From Holothuria scabra (Eukaryota; Echinodermata; Holothuroidea; Aspidochirotida; Holothuriidae), in NCBI GenBank assembly GCA_037179385.1, contig CM074184.1:15890001-15954000 (forward strand): a stretch of 64,000 nt of DNA. The letters are read 5' to 3'. Shown here piece after piece: positions 47,828-59,396 of the stretch; position 1 is the first letter of the stretch; each line of letters opens with the position of its first letter. The notes below the pieces were generated by a model. That model was given only the letters and a program-made list of their open reading frames with translations, made no database searches and was not told where the DNA came from. A program made the translations under genes and the position numbers.

Positions 47828-48611
47828 CTACAAGCATACAGCAGTCCTCAACTGAACAAGTTTGCATGTACGTACAACATGTACACAGTACAATGACCAC
47901 CCATTGGAAGTTATACCACCAAATGCACTGGGATTAATATAAGTTCTGTCATTAAACATTTCACAAGTGAACAGCACTTTCCAAATAGTAATTACAAAGG
48001 TTTGTGGGATACATTTTTGGTAACTGCTGCTTTTGTCAATTGTATTCCACTATGGCAAAGTAATAACAAAAACTAACATTCCATGCCACAACCCTTTGTA
48101 ATAGCTATTGGGACAAGATTACATGATCGTGAAGTACCAGGTCAAGCTCCAAAAGCATTTAAGGTGCTTTCACACCAAAAGCGTTTCAAGCGATGACCAA
48201 TCAAGCGTTCAACATTCAGGCATTTGGACACTCACTGGTGCTTTCACATGGCATGCAAACACAAGCAAGCAAATGGAGCGTTTCGTTTCACTTTCTCAGC
48301 TTGCTATGGGCTGCATTTACAATTGATCTAGCCATCATTATGTACAGAGTAAAAACAAGCATGTGAGGGCATTCGTCTTGTTGGATAATTTGCATGTGAA
48401 CTGACGACAGTGGGTGACCACATCAAAACTTTGGAGGGAGCGATATGGAGAGTACAACCACCTCATGGAGGACTTGAGACAGGATTGACAAAAATTTCAA
48501 GACTGCTTCCGTCTCTATCAGATACCAAACTCAGAGAGTCTTCAGTGCTGATTACTGTCATGTTCATCTCCATTATCACCTCCTTGCAGGTAAATCATCC
48601 ATCCATACATA

Positions 48612-50331
48612 CTTACCGTATATTCTGTAATAAACGCTCCCCCCTCTAATAAACGCCCCCCCCCCCCTCAAAATTTTTAACAACTGCGTAGGCCAAGGCC
48701 TCCCGCACTACAGGCCCAAACCACAGATTAAACCAGTGTTTGACCGGTAATGCATAATCATCATTTAATTTAACAATCGGCCCCATGCCGATTACCGATT
48801 ATTAGAAAGAGGGAAGACACGTGTTTGTCCCTAAAGTACGCGCCCCTTGCTTTGTTCATATCGTTCAAGTTGGAAAATATTGGGAATAGTTCCGTTTGTT
48901 TTGCGAATGGAATATCATTTTTGTAGGCCTGACATTTTCTTTTCAAAAGTGGAGATATAAACCAGTCGTTGATACAGTAGGATTGTTTTCAGTCGATGTC
49001 ACAAACCCTTTGATAATTTAGCTCTTAGGCAAACATCATGCTCTGTTTAGTTTTCATCCCCCAATCATGTCGGAACATTTGCAGTATTTTACTGTACTGG
49101 GTTGTAGTTGCGTTAATGTACTGTAGAATCCCGCTTTAATGAGGCCATGTAGAAATACGCAATCATAATAATCTTAGCGGTTCTGGGGCAGCAAAACAAT
49201 TGCACCCGATTAACGTATCCAATGGTTTCTTACGGATATAAATATCCCCGTAAATTTTTAGCAGTTCTTGTCCAAAACTTATGTCTTGTTTGAAAATAAT
49301 CTGCAATTGAAATGCACGCAAGTGAGATCCCCGAAAAATCCAAGTACGCAGAGATTTGTGATGTCGTTTCTTGTTGAATTTAGCACGGGGCTCGCCCGGC
49401 TGCGCTAGCCGGTTATATCAGCATAGGAAATGTGATCGTCGTAACACAAAAACTCAATAGAAAAATTCGTCTCGAGGCTTAGTATTTTCACACACTAAAT
49501 CACATAGGCGATGGCGCGAGTTGTGATTGGCTGGCTAGAATCATCGCATTTGAACCAATCACGATGCTGGGGCAATTTAAATTTTGCAATGGATCGTATG
49601 CATATGATGTCACCGAGCAAAACATGATGCCTTGTTTGGCGGTAAAAACGGACACGCACGTAAGTGCGTGGGCGATGAAGTAGCCTGCATGAGACCACGT
49701 GCATCACTTGCACTGTTTTCGTTGGCGATGACGTTTACATTTCATAAGTCCTACTGCAAATAACATTACGGAAGGAATGCGAGAAATGGCTTAATTTATG
49801 CAGGATAATAACCACCGAACTTCCAAAGATTCTAGGTGCTACGTGTACAAAACTTGCACAGATATACATGGTAAGCTTTGGGACTTGGAAATACAGCCAA
49901 ACACTGCAGCTCGGATAGTCTGTACTTGTGCTTTTGTACAGAACAAATTGCACAGCAACTTACGCGGCACTTTTTCCAGACTGCAAGGAATACAATTCCA
50001 CGTTATACTACATTGTTATGGGGAAAATAACCAACGACCGCGCTCATGGCAGGGGTATAATTTATACGTTTGTGCTTATCAATGCATTCCGTTTTGGCGG
50101 GAAGGATTGAGTACGGTATTCACAGGAATTTTAACGAAATTAAGAGCAAGTTTCAAGTATATTTGTGCCCTTTTTTCAGTTTACAAATAATCGGTGGTAA
50201 TGATGGGTTGAATGGCAGAATTTTACCGATGCCGATTAGTTAATTTTTTATTCCAATATACCCTCAAATAAACGCCCCCCTTTTCAAAAATGTAACGCCC
50301 CGGGGGCGTTTATTACAGAATATACGGTAGG
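48612..50331. mobile_element. 1.7 kb TIR element with AATAAACGCCCCC subterminal repeats
   Basis: The ends CTTACCGTATATTCTGTAAT (48612) and their complement (to 50331) pair over 26 bp with one mismatch. The flanks CATACATA and CATACATG match at seven of eight bases. Just inside both ends are AATAAACGCCCCCC repeats. The interior has open frames of 72 and 130 codons, but I see no DDE or other transposase motif, so it is probably non-autonomous. 8-bp flanks suggest hAT. Confidence 0.75.
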
Positions 50332-50700
50332 CATACATGCGTAGCCTACAATGTGTTTTGGCACTATACCTGCCAAAACACATTGCAAAAGATGCACATC
50401 TCTTGGCACTCAGAGATTCCAGCAAAATAAACAGGTCAGCATTATGCTTGAGTCATTTCACTCTCCATGTGAAACCTTTCGACAATTGACCATTGTTTTT
50501 AATTATATATTTACAAGGTTCTCAGTTCCCTTGGCCTCGCTTTGCTGGGGGTGTGAAAGCACCGTCCTTTATCACAAAGTCACTACATCAACTTCACTCA
50601 AGGGATTTATTTATTTAGTAGGGAGCAGCTAATAATCATACTTCATTAGCTCTGCAAACAACACCTCATAAAGAAACCAATTAAAATAAAGTTTTAATAC

Positions 50701-50915
50701 CTTTTCTCCTGTAATGTCATAGTCCCCATGCTTTAGGACAATCTTGGATATGTTGTACAAATCTATACCGTTGACGACACGAATGTCTGCGTCACCATCA
50801 ATTTTTATTTGACCTCTGAAAGTCTTCTTCCCAGTTATGGTATGATCTTTGTCAGGGAATACTGGTTCAGTTGCTGGGTATATGTCATTTATCTTCTTGG
50901 TAAAAAGGAGGTCAT
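50701..50915 (-). CDS. EAR/module protein, exon T10: module
   Basis: Acceptor gattttttctcag, phase 1 start; donor GAAAAG|gtatta, phase 0; 215 nt. It encodes DDLLFTKKINDIYPATEPVF, then HTITGKKTFRGQIKIDGDAD, then IRVVNGIDLYNISKIVLKHG and DYDITGEK. It carries two clear copies of the I-T-G-x-K-T-F strand and one VNGIDL core, defining the module best of all exons. Confidence 0.93.
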
Positions 50916-51133
50916 CTGAGAAAAAATCAAAATAGATGAAATGAACAAAGAGGTTTACCTACTGAATTGTTAAACAGATCCCCAAGTATCAGATGACAAA
51001 TAGACCCAGAACAACACAATCCAATGAAATTTTGCACAGCTTTTTCAACAACACAACATCACAATGACAATAGCAATGACAGGCTACAATTTATATAACA
51101 TACATGTCCAGATTTAATGAATTTTTCACAATA

Positions 51134-51238
51134 TGTAGAATCTTTGTTACCCCCTTGGAATTCTTCACAATCTGTAGAATCTTTGTTACCCCCTTGGAAT
51201 TCTTCACAATCTGTAGAATCTTTGCCTCCCCTTTGGAA
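51134..51238. repeat. 39-bp tandem repeat, three copies
   Basis: TGTAGAATCTTTGTTACCCC units start at 51134, 51173 and 51212. They lie in the T9-T10 intron. The period is a multiple of three, so an open frame spans them on both strands; no other coding evidence. Confidence 0.85.
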
Positions 51239-51301
51239 CCATCTTTGGTTGAGAAGCTGTAACATTTCCACTACAAAAAATGACTTCACAGGCTACTGAC
51301 A

Positions 51302-51510
51302 CCCCTAGAACTTCAGCATGTTTGAAAGAGCATCTACTTTTCACATGAGAGGCCCAGGTTTGATTCCCAGGTTGACTCATACCGAGGACTTTAGAAATGC
51401 AAGTTATGTCATTGTGCATCATGACCTGCATAACAAGGAAAGCAATCCAGTTTGCAACAATTGGATATGGGTGCCACCAGATTAAACTGGAAGATTATAA
51501 ATTAGGCTTA
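51302..51510 (+). repeat. Degenerate tRNA-derived SINE copy
   Basis: Shares GAGGCCCAGGTTTGATTCCC (box B region), GACTCATACCGAGGACTTT and TCATTGTGCATCATGA-type words with the SINE at 39006, in the same order, with more divergence and a decayed box A. Confidence 0.65.
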
Positions 51511-51643
51511 AAATAAAGCAACTAATTTAAACTTCCTCTCAGTGATTCAACTACTATGATTAATCTGGCAAAATGTTTAGGTTAAGTATAATATCAATAT
51601 CAACAGCAGTCTGTAACCAAAAGTGTTTAGAGGTAATCCTTAC

Positions 51644-51871
51644 ACATGTAAACATCCTTCTTAAACACCCATTTGCCTTCCACAACTTGATTTCTAGAAA
51701 GGCTAAACCTCGTATTTACAAATGCTTTCAAGTCAACAGAATCCACTAGACCAGAAATGCGAAGGTTTCCTTCAACACTTAAACCCTTTTTAAAGTGAGT
51801 CGAAGATGTGATTTCTTGTTCTCCTGTAATGAGTACAGCATTCTGTGAGAGATCCAGGCCGTCTATTTCAC
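51644..51871 (-). CDS. EAR/module protein, exon T9: one and a half modules
   Basis: Acceptor atttttgtgttag, phase 1; donor ACATGT|gtaagg, phase 1; 228 nt. It encodes EIDGLDLSQNAVLITGEQEI, then HFKKGLSVEGNLRISGLVDS, VDLKAFVNTRFSLSRNQVVE and GKWVFKKDVYM. Two cores (IDGLDL, VDSVDL) lie 43 residues apart, giving the module period in this part of the protein. Confidence 0.93.
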
Positions 51872-52650
51872 CTAACACAAAAATATTAAAAGATACATAA
51901 ATGTCATAGTTAAGCTACAAATTACTGTTAGATTTAAATTAATGTTGTTTCAAGCATTTCAAATATGCAAGGAAGTATATTAAAGTCACAACTAGTGGCA
52001 ACTATTAGGAAAACACTCAATTTAAAATGGAAGACATGAACTTAATGGAACATGCAGAATCTTACTCATTAACAACTTGCTGGATAAAGAGCATAGTTGC
52101 CAGTTAAAGACAGGTATTCATAACCCCAAACAGTTCAAATTTTCAAACTATCGTACTTGCAGTACCCCCCCCCACAGTGGTCTAAACTCATCTCCATCCA
52201 CGCACAATCCTAGTCTATTGCTTTAGGGCATACTCTGCCAGGCATACCCTAATATGTAATCCGAACACTCTCAATGCATGCTGTGCAATATGACCTAATC
52301 TGCGGTTTTTTAATTTTATGTCAATTAAAAGACTGTGCCGACTACTAATTTGGGTAGGCGCTGGGTAAAATTATAATCATAATACTGTAATATGTAACAA
52401 CAATTCACAATGATAAGAAGCCATCCATCATACAACTGTCTTCACACAACCAACTTTATTTTAAATATAGTAACTGTTTCTCCCTTTTAACTTTATTTTG
52501 AAAACTAAGCCTTAATATTCTTCCTATTCTACTCCACCAAAAAAGAAAAAGCATAGCAATCAATTAACCCAAATTTATGAAAAATATGCTATTTTACTTT
52601 CTGACACCTCATATAAAACAGCTGGCAGCCACTGACAGAGTTTAACTTAC

Positions 52651-52867
52651 CAGTGGGTATCACATGGGCTGCTATTGCAACATCACTGGTAAATATCACA
52701 TCCCCTTCAATGTCCTGGTCCGTGGATGCAGTTACTGTATAATTCAGAAGATGTTCCAAACTAACTCCATTTGGTGTCACTACATCTGTTCTGAGATCAC
52801 CATTCACCTCAAGATTGGAGATGCTCACCTCACAAGGACTACTGAAATATTTGTTGCCATAGATGAT
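52651..52867 (-). CDS. EAR/module protein, exon T8: module
   Basis: Acceptor cctattggtag, phase 0; donor CCACTG|gtaagt, phase 1; 217 nt. It encodes IIYGNKYFSSPCEVSISNLE, then NGVSLEHLLNYTVTASTDQD and IEGDVIFTSDVAIAAHVIPT. The first strand IIYGNKYF continues the T7 donor sequence. An alternative acceptor 20 nt further in (atttcag) would break the phase, so it was not used. One Cys (SSPCEV) and an NYT sequon are present. Confidence 0.9.
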
Positions 52868-53861
52868 CTACCAATAGGAATAACGTTGACATTAACACAA
52901 AAACGGTAAATGCTAGACCAAAGTGAGAATTGTCTCACACAAAATACAAGATATTTATCCAACAAAATTACTCAACTCATGTTTTTTTTTTTTTTTGAAA
53001 AACGAAAAAAAAACAGGAAGAAGTTTGACTTCTTTGAATTTAAATTAAGTCTAGGTTAGAACGAATAGTCCAAGGGCCTGCCTATGGGTTGATCACTGAG
53101 GGGACTAGATATAGGTCAATGCTCAATGCAAAATCAAAATAATGCAAGCAGCTTAAATGGAGGGTACATGCAAACATATGGCAACATACCAAACAGACAA
53201 ATCAAGAAATAATTAAAGAAAATGTTGATGAAAACCAACAGATTTCATGTCTGCCATCAATATGTGTGCACAGACAAGGTTAGGCTAATTGCAACTGCAT
53301 TGGCATGCTCCCTACAAAGGTTGTGGACTACACAGCAGCAAGCATTTCGATGCCATGCTGGATGGCAAACTTTTGTTACAAGCCGATGAAAAGGTTTCTG
53401 TTTTCGATTCCCTACCTATTAGAGAACTCCTTGAGTTGACAGACTATAACAGAGCATAAATAAGAAAGCTCATTCTCACTGAGCAACCACAACAAAAACC
53501 ATGCAGTATGTAAAGCTGCATTGGGGAGCCTTCCACAGATAAGGCAGGATCGATGCAGTGAAACAAAGGATGATGTTTATCACATCCAGGATTTCAATAA
53601 GTTTTCCATATTTCCTATGCTTTCTTTTGAGGATCATAAAGTGACAGTCACCTCAGCTGAAAGAAATGTTGAGATGTGAGTCTGTTTATCACTGGACTGT
53701 TATCTACAAGCAACACTTTTAGTACTTAGAAATGTTTCTTTCATTAAATTAATGAATTCAAATGAAAAAAGATCATAAGATTAGAGTTAATAACCAAGAA
53801 CTGTTACACAAAAACATCAAAAAGATGAAAGATTGATTCAAATGAGTAAAATAATACCTAC

Positions 53862-54028
53862 CTGATCTCCTTCAGTAAGCAGTGCATCTCTCATAATGAA
53901 GTCAATATCAACGTCATGTATGAGTCCGCTCATATTCCAAGTGCCAATCACTTTGACGGGACCATGGAAAGTGACGGGGACAGAAATGGTGACATTGTCA
54001 TTGGAATTAAAAACTTTAAGGACCAGTT
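53862..54028 (-). CDS. EAR/module protein, exon T7: module
   Basis: Acceptor atatttttaacag, phase 1; donor GATCAG|gtaggt, phase 0; 167 nt. It encodes LVLKVFNSNDNVTISVPVTF, HGPVKVIGTWNMSGLIHDVD and IDFIMRDALLTEGDQ. The core is IHDVDI; NVT and NMS are sequons. Confidence 0.92.
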
Positions 54029-54522
54029 CTGTTAAAAATATTCAAACAACAAAATAAAAATGAAACAATGGGATATTTTAAAATAAGTACAACAGCACAT
54101 GCATATATGAATTCAATTATTCATTATCTATCATCGGGAAAATGAAACAATCCCCCAAGCACATGCATGGACCCATAATAACATCCTGGGGGTGGGGCTC
54201 AAGATGAACCTTAGATTGCATTTCTTTCGTTTATCTATATTACCGAAGGCTATTCCCTTTGCTATGATTCAAAATGACTCCACCACCACTGTATGCCTGA
54301 CAAAACTAATACCCATATGGCATTATCTATGAGATCTTTTTCCTACCTCAACAGGAATACCTATCTCTAATTCCTAGTACATATTGCATTATAACTGTTG
54401 CAACCTTTCATATAAAGGCACAATTTCTGTCCCAAAAGAGTCATTAATTGTGTGCTACTGTGTTCCCAATGAAATCATACACTTATGACTTATCTGCCAT
54501 CCCACACAACTACAATACTAAC

Positions 54523-54649
54523 CTGAAATATCAATTCCATCCACAAAGGCACTTGTGGTGATATTCCCAATTACTGCAAACTTTCCTTTGAAATGTTTCT
54601 TTCCATTGATAGTCTGTGGTGTATCCCTCCACACTGCAGAATTGTTTAG
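54523..54649 (-). CDS. EAR/module protein, exon T6: module
   Basis: Acceptor atctcttattcag, phase 0; donor TTTCAG|gttagt, phase 1; 127 nt. It encodes LNNSAVWRDTPQTINGKKHF, KGKFAVIGNITTSAFVDGID and IS. It shows the canonical order: T-I-N-G-K-K-H-F strand, short strand, then VDGIDI core. Confidence 0.93.
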
Positions 54650-55173
54650 CTGAATAAGAGATGGCAAAAAATGTCTATAACTCTTTCATGTGAAAGATTT
54701 TCACTGTAAAGTTTCCATCCCAACAATTACTCATAAGAAAACTTTCATCCAGCCAATTCCCAACCAAGAAAATCAGCAAAAAGACAACTAACTCTCCACC
54801 TCCAAATATTCTGATTTGCTCAAGGGGGAAATTTTTGAAGGGTGAATTGTCCCTAAGGAGTTGTACAAGGGGATGTTGCCAGGTGTGGAAATTATACACT
54901 TATCCACAAGTGAATTACCTGGTGAGGACATAATCACTCTATCAAGAATGTCATCTGTCTGGAAAGTTATACAGATTGTAGAATAGGAAATGAGAAGTTG
55001 CAAAGTCATAGCCTTGAGCACCAAATGCATGTATTAAATGTTACTCCATTACATCAACATGTAATCACATTAATTTTAGACCCTTCCATCATGCCATCCC
55101 TCCTCTTGCCATTAGTAAAATATTTAGAAATTCTTTACTCTGCATAGTAAATGTCATTTACAAAGGCATCTAC

Positions 55174-55343
55174 CTGTACAAGATCCACAGAATTAACCAG
55201 ACTACCACCTACAACATCTTGTAGCACTCTAACATCTTCAATAAAATAAACCAATGCTGTTATTGTTGCATTCTCTGATATGAGAGCCAGATCAGCAGGA
55301 AGAACACCATCTAATAAAGCTCCATCATCTAAAAACAGGTCAT
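55174..55343 (-). CDS. EAR/module protein, exon T5: diverged module
   Basis: Acceptor ccttttgttttcag, phase 1; donor GTACAG|gtagat, phase 0; 170 nt. It encodes DLFLDDGALLDGVLPADLAL, ISENATITALVYFIEDVRVL and GGSLVNSVDLVQ. The donor was chosen because it leaves the VNSVDLVQ-LNN spacing of other modules intact; reading past it ends at a stop only 13 codons later. NAT is a sequon. Confidence 0.88.
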
Positions 55344-55687
55344 CTGAAAACAAAAGGATGAATACTTATTTCAGTGTCATGATGTAACCAACTGAACCAG
55401 AATTTCAAAAAACTTTTACACTGTGGTTGCATTTGATCAAGCATGCCCTTTAATCTTAAGAAGTCATTTTATTCTACACTTTGAAAATTACTGTACTGAG
55501 GAATATTTTATGGCCTATGATTTCCAGGATAACAAGCAACATCTACTAGATTTATTCCAAAATAAATTCAAACTTCATAGACAATTAAAAATTAAAAATA
55601 GACCTTTGCCATAATGCACTGTAACTTAACATGCATAATTGTGTCTGAAGCTGTATGTTTTAACAATTTTACAGAAGTTTCACTTAC

Positions 55688-55830
55688 AAAGAGAGACTGA
55701 CTGATGGATTATCTTCTTGCCTGTCATGGACTGCTTTCTGCTTTTTGAAAAATATTCCTTGTCCAGTTCTGGTAAATCCAGATCATTGATAAGACCAACA
55801 ACATCCATATTTCCAGTAATGACCACAGAG
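55688..55830 (-). CDS. EAR/module protein, exon T4: module
   Basis: Acceptor catatattacag, phase 2; donor CTCTTT|gtaagt, phase 1; 143 nt. It encodes SVVITGNMDVVGLINDLDLP, ELDKEYFSKSRKQSMTGKKI and IHQSVSL. Core INDLDL followed by the next S-M-T-G-K-K strand. Confidence 0.9.
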
Positions 55831-56233
55831 CTGTAATATATGAAGATTCCTTACATATTTACAAGAAGAAAATGACAAACTGAATACGATATTCACAAAT
55901 TTTATGTAAATGTTCCTAGTTTAATTTGTAAACTTATCCCCCCACCAACACTTTCTTTCCTGAAAAAAACCCAGGCTTAAAAAAGAAAGAAAAAATACAA
56001 GCTTGCAAAAGGTTTAAGTTAAAATGAACATAAAGGATAATGAAGGAACATAGTGTCAATACATTTAAGAACAATTCTTACTTTTTCTTTTCCTATGAAT
56101 TCAAGAGTCTTACTCAATGACTTTCAATAGACTACTTGATTTTGGGGGAAAGTAGGTACGATTTATCCTAGCCAAGTATCCTACAAAAGAACACAAGGTC
56201 AACAAAGTGCAAGTCTTAGGGTTAGATCCTCAC

Positions 56234-56381
56234 CCAATGATGTTCTTCAGTCCATAGATGTCCTGTTTTGTATTTTTGTAAACTGTATTCCCTGCAAGAT
56301 CACTAATGTCTACATCGTTGACTGAATTTGTGACTCGTACATCATCTTGAAACTCCACTGGTGAAGTTAGCCTCCAATTAC
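56234..56381 (-). CDS. EAR/module protein, exon T3: module
   Basis: Acceptor ttgcattctggttag, phase 1; donor CATTGG|gtgagg, phase 2; 148 nt. It encodes NWRLTSPVEFQDDVRVTNSV, NDVDISDLAGNTVYKNTKQD and IYGLKNII. Core VNDVDI. This is the only exon of the gene that ends in phase 2, and it matches the phase 2 start of T4. Confidence 0.9.
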
Positions 56382-56559
56382 CTAACCAGAATGCAAAAAT
56401 GCATTGAGGTTTCGATGATACATGAATGTACTGTTTCAAATTTGCCATCATGCAACATTATCTTCTCACTCAAATGTTACACTAGCATGTTCAAAAGAAA
56501 ATTTTGTTATTCCAGATGCCCTTTAGACCTCAACAAATGTAATACATAGACAGATAGAC

Positions 56560-58110
56560 ATCTTGAGATATCACTTTAACGAGAATTTCAGACTTTGACC
56601 CCCAGGCCCCAGATGACCTTTGACCTCTGCCAAAAAAAATAGGCACCATCCCCTGACCATAACGCAACTACATACCAAGTATGAAATCTATCCAAGTTTC
56701 CGATCTTGAGATATCGTGTTACCAATATTTTCAGACTTTGACCCCAGTGGCCCCAGAAGACCTTTGACCTCCATCAAGAACAATAGGTACCATCTCCTGA
56801 TCATAACCCACCAACATACCAAATATAAAACCTATCCAAGTTTCCTATCTTGAGACATTGTGTTTACAAGATTTTCAGACTTTGACTGCTCGTGACCCCA
56901 GATGAGCTTTGACCTCTGCCAAAGACAATAGGGACCATCTTCTGACCATAACCCATCCATGTACCAAATATAAAGTCCATTCAAGTTTCCTATCTTGAGA
57001 TATCACGTTAACCTGATTTTCAGACTTTGACCCCTGGTGACCCCAGATGACCTTTGACCTCCGCAAAAAACAATAACGACCATCTCCTGACCATGACACA
57101 TCAACACACTAAATATGAGATCTATCCAAGTTTCTGATCTTGAGATGTTGTGTTAATGAGATTTTCAGACTTTGACTCCCAGTGACCCCAGGTGACCTTT
57201 GACCTCCGCAAAAAACAATAGGGACCATCTCCTGACTATAACGCATTAACATACCAAATATGAAATCTATCCAATTTTCTGATCTTGAGATATTGTGTTA
57301 ACGAGATTTTCAGACTTTGACCCCCGATGACCCCAGATGACCTTTGACCTCTGCGAAAAACAATAGGTACCATCTCCTGACCATAACTCATCCACATACT
57401 AAATATGAAATCTATCCAAATTTCCTATCTCTAGATATCATGCTAACAAGATTTTCAGAAATTGACCCCTGCTGACCCCAGATGACCTTTGACCTCAGCC
57501 AAAGACAAAAGGGACCATTTTCTGACCATAACCCATCCATGTACCAAATATAAAGTCCATTCAAGTTTCCTATCTTGAGATATCACGTTAACCTGATTTT
57601 CAGACTTTGACCCCTGGTGACCCCAGATGACCTTTGACCTCCACGAAAAACAATAACAACCATCTCCTGACCATGATGCTTCAACACACTAAATATGAAA
57701 TCTATCCAAGTTTCTGATCTTGAGATATTGTGTTAACGAGATTTTCAGACTTTGACTCCCAGTGACCCCAGATGACCTTTGACCTCCGCAAAAAACAATA
57801 GGGACCATCGTCTGACTATAAGGCATCCACATACCACATATGAAATCTATCCAAGTTTCCTATCTTGAGATATCGTGCTAACAAAGTTTTCAAAAATTGA
57901 CCCCTGGTGACCCCAGATGACCTTTGACCTCCGCCAAAAACAATTGGATTCTTCCTCTCAATATGGCGCATCCATGTACCAAGCTTGAAAACTGTCGGAT
58001 ATTCCTATCTTGAGATATCGTGCTAACAAACAAAGTGTCACAAATACACACATACACACATACATACATACGCCATCATGATTGCATAGGTTTCTCTTAT
58101 CATCGAAACC
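56560..58110 (-). repeat. AGGTCA-array element, inverted, ten units
   Basis: On the + strand ATGACCTTTGACCTC or a close variant recurs near 56616, 56758, 56905, 57047, 57191, 57337, 57481, 57627, 57770 and 57914, spaced 142-147 bp. Each is preceded by a TTTCAGACTTTGACCCC block and followed by an ACAATAGGGACCATCTCCTG block. A (CA)n/(CATA)n tract and the hairpin end GGTTTC ... GAAACC in inverse (to 58110) close it, matching the head at 15015. It is the longest and most regular array in the window. Confidence 0.9.
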
Positions 58111-58444
58111 AAAATCCAAAAAGAAACTAATATTACGGTAGTTTGTACATACAACAACAAAATCTGTGCATATTACAACATGATAATGAAAACAGATTGA
58201 CAATTTTACCAATGCTATTGAACATGGGAGAACCCAATGTTCCATGGGTACACTTGTCATTGTTTCTATATTATTCCAATGGTTGGCAATTAAAAGGTTT
58301 GTTAATCCAAGGGTTGACGTTACCATACATGTTTATGTTCCCAACATTCAATTTTCCCAAGGTGCAGTGTTTGTTTTAGGGTTAGGATTAGGGTAGGAAG
58401 GCAGGAAGGGGGGGATGGTTAGGGTTTAAGGTTAGACTCTAGGA

Positions 58445-58946
58445 TAGGGCTGCCACGATAACCATTTTTCATTTATCGATGTCGCCAGCCTTTTCGCGAC
58501 AATATCGCGATATCGCGCATTAGTCTAAACATTTTCCATCAGCGTCAAGGAAGCAAAACAGCTGTTTATTGCATGCAGCCACTACTGATTTCATACCAAA
58601 AGTGAGGGGAGAATGATTATGCGTGCATGTAGCAATATTGATTGTGCAGTACTCTTCACAAGTCTAGAACGTATGTGAGCTGTTACAGTATTCATTGTAT
58701 GCATTTTGAAACAGCTTCCGATTTTATATCATGTTTTCTTGTGGTGGGTTAAGTGCAGATTTCATTTCTTGTGACATCATAAATTATGATCATTTTAGGT
58801 TACTGACTTAAGACAATAAAAATAGGGATTTCACAGTGGTTTAGTCATTTATTTGATTTATTGCGATATCACATCTTGACAAAACATTGGTCGATATCGT
58901 CGGGGCAAAACTGTATCGACGATATCGCGATATCTTGGCAGCCCTA
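58445..58946. mobile_element. hAT-like MITE with perfect 8-bp TSD, ATCGCGATATCG interior
   Basis: Ends TAGGGCTGCCACGATAA and ATATCTTGGCAGCCCTA. CTCTAGGA is duplicated exactly on both sides (58437-58444, 58947-58954). Subterminal ATATCGCGATATCGCG words are self-complementary and present near both ends. 502 bp, no coding frame. Confidence 0.88.
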
Positions 58947-59334
58947 CTCTAGGAATAACAAACCATTCGAACATCTAATTCTTGGAACAATGAAATAGCC
59001 CCATTGAACATGCTTAACATTAAGAAACTAGTAAAATTGGGAGGGAAAATTTCTGTACAAAGTATGACAGGTGATTCAGTGGCACACCTCTTTCTCCAGA
59101 ACAAAATAATGTCACACAAAAATAAAAAAATCCCTTCCCTATCCACCTTAAACCTTATACATTCAAATCACTAGCCCACAATTTATCAGGCCAAACCTCG
59201 CCTCTCAAGATACCCTGTTAAAATAATCATTGATATGTCATTGCAGTTTCACCACTTCTTCAAAAGCAAAGAAGATTCTCAGCATACTACCCCATTTTAT
59301 GTAATAACCTCCAAAATATTTTCTCTTAGACAAT

Positions 59335-59396
59335 TTCTAAACAATAGCCTCAGAGTGATCTAGGGGAAGGGATCACTCTGAGGCTATTGTTTAGAA
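59335..59396. repeat. Perfect 26-bp inverted repeat with 10-base loop
   Basis: TTCTAAACAATAGCCTCAGA continues to GTGATC at 59360. After the loop TAGGGGAAGG the exact complement runs from 59371 to 59396. No mismatch is seen over 26 pairs. It lies in an intron of the EAR gene, in otherwise unique sequence, and is not part of a repeat family that I can see elsewhere in the window. Confidence 0.9.

Larger units (their letters stand above)
40063..50700 (-). other. Largest intron of the EAR gene (T10-T11, 10.6 kb)
   Basis: Donor GAAAAG|gtatta at 50701/50700 and acceptor at 40063 join in phase 0 and restore the ITGEK-TF motif of a module. The intron contains inverted AGGTCA-array fragments (40443 and 46300), a G-run tract, a 21-bp minisatellite, a 380-bp TIR repeat and a 1.7 kb TIR element. 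A relatively CpG-rich stretch at about 42300-44300 has no supportable exon on either strand; an internal promoter is conceivable but unproven. Confidence 0.6.

Noticed and set aside
49798..50190. 130-codon open frame inside the 1.7 kb TIR element as a transposase
   Set aside because: No DDE, zinc-finger or hAT dimerisation motif visible; kept only as an observation within the element.
54919..54958. 40-nt segment flanked by splice-like sites (tttccag / CCAG|gtaatt) as an extra exon between T5 and T6
   Set aside because: Its length (13 codons plus one base) would break the phase 0 junction between T5 and T6, which fit each other perfectly without it.
58380..58432. Telomere-like GGGTTAGG repeats
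   Set aside because: Only a few irregular copies; not a telomeric tract. The same holds for 2340-2360.
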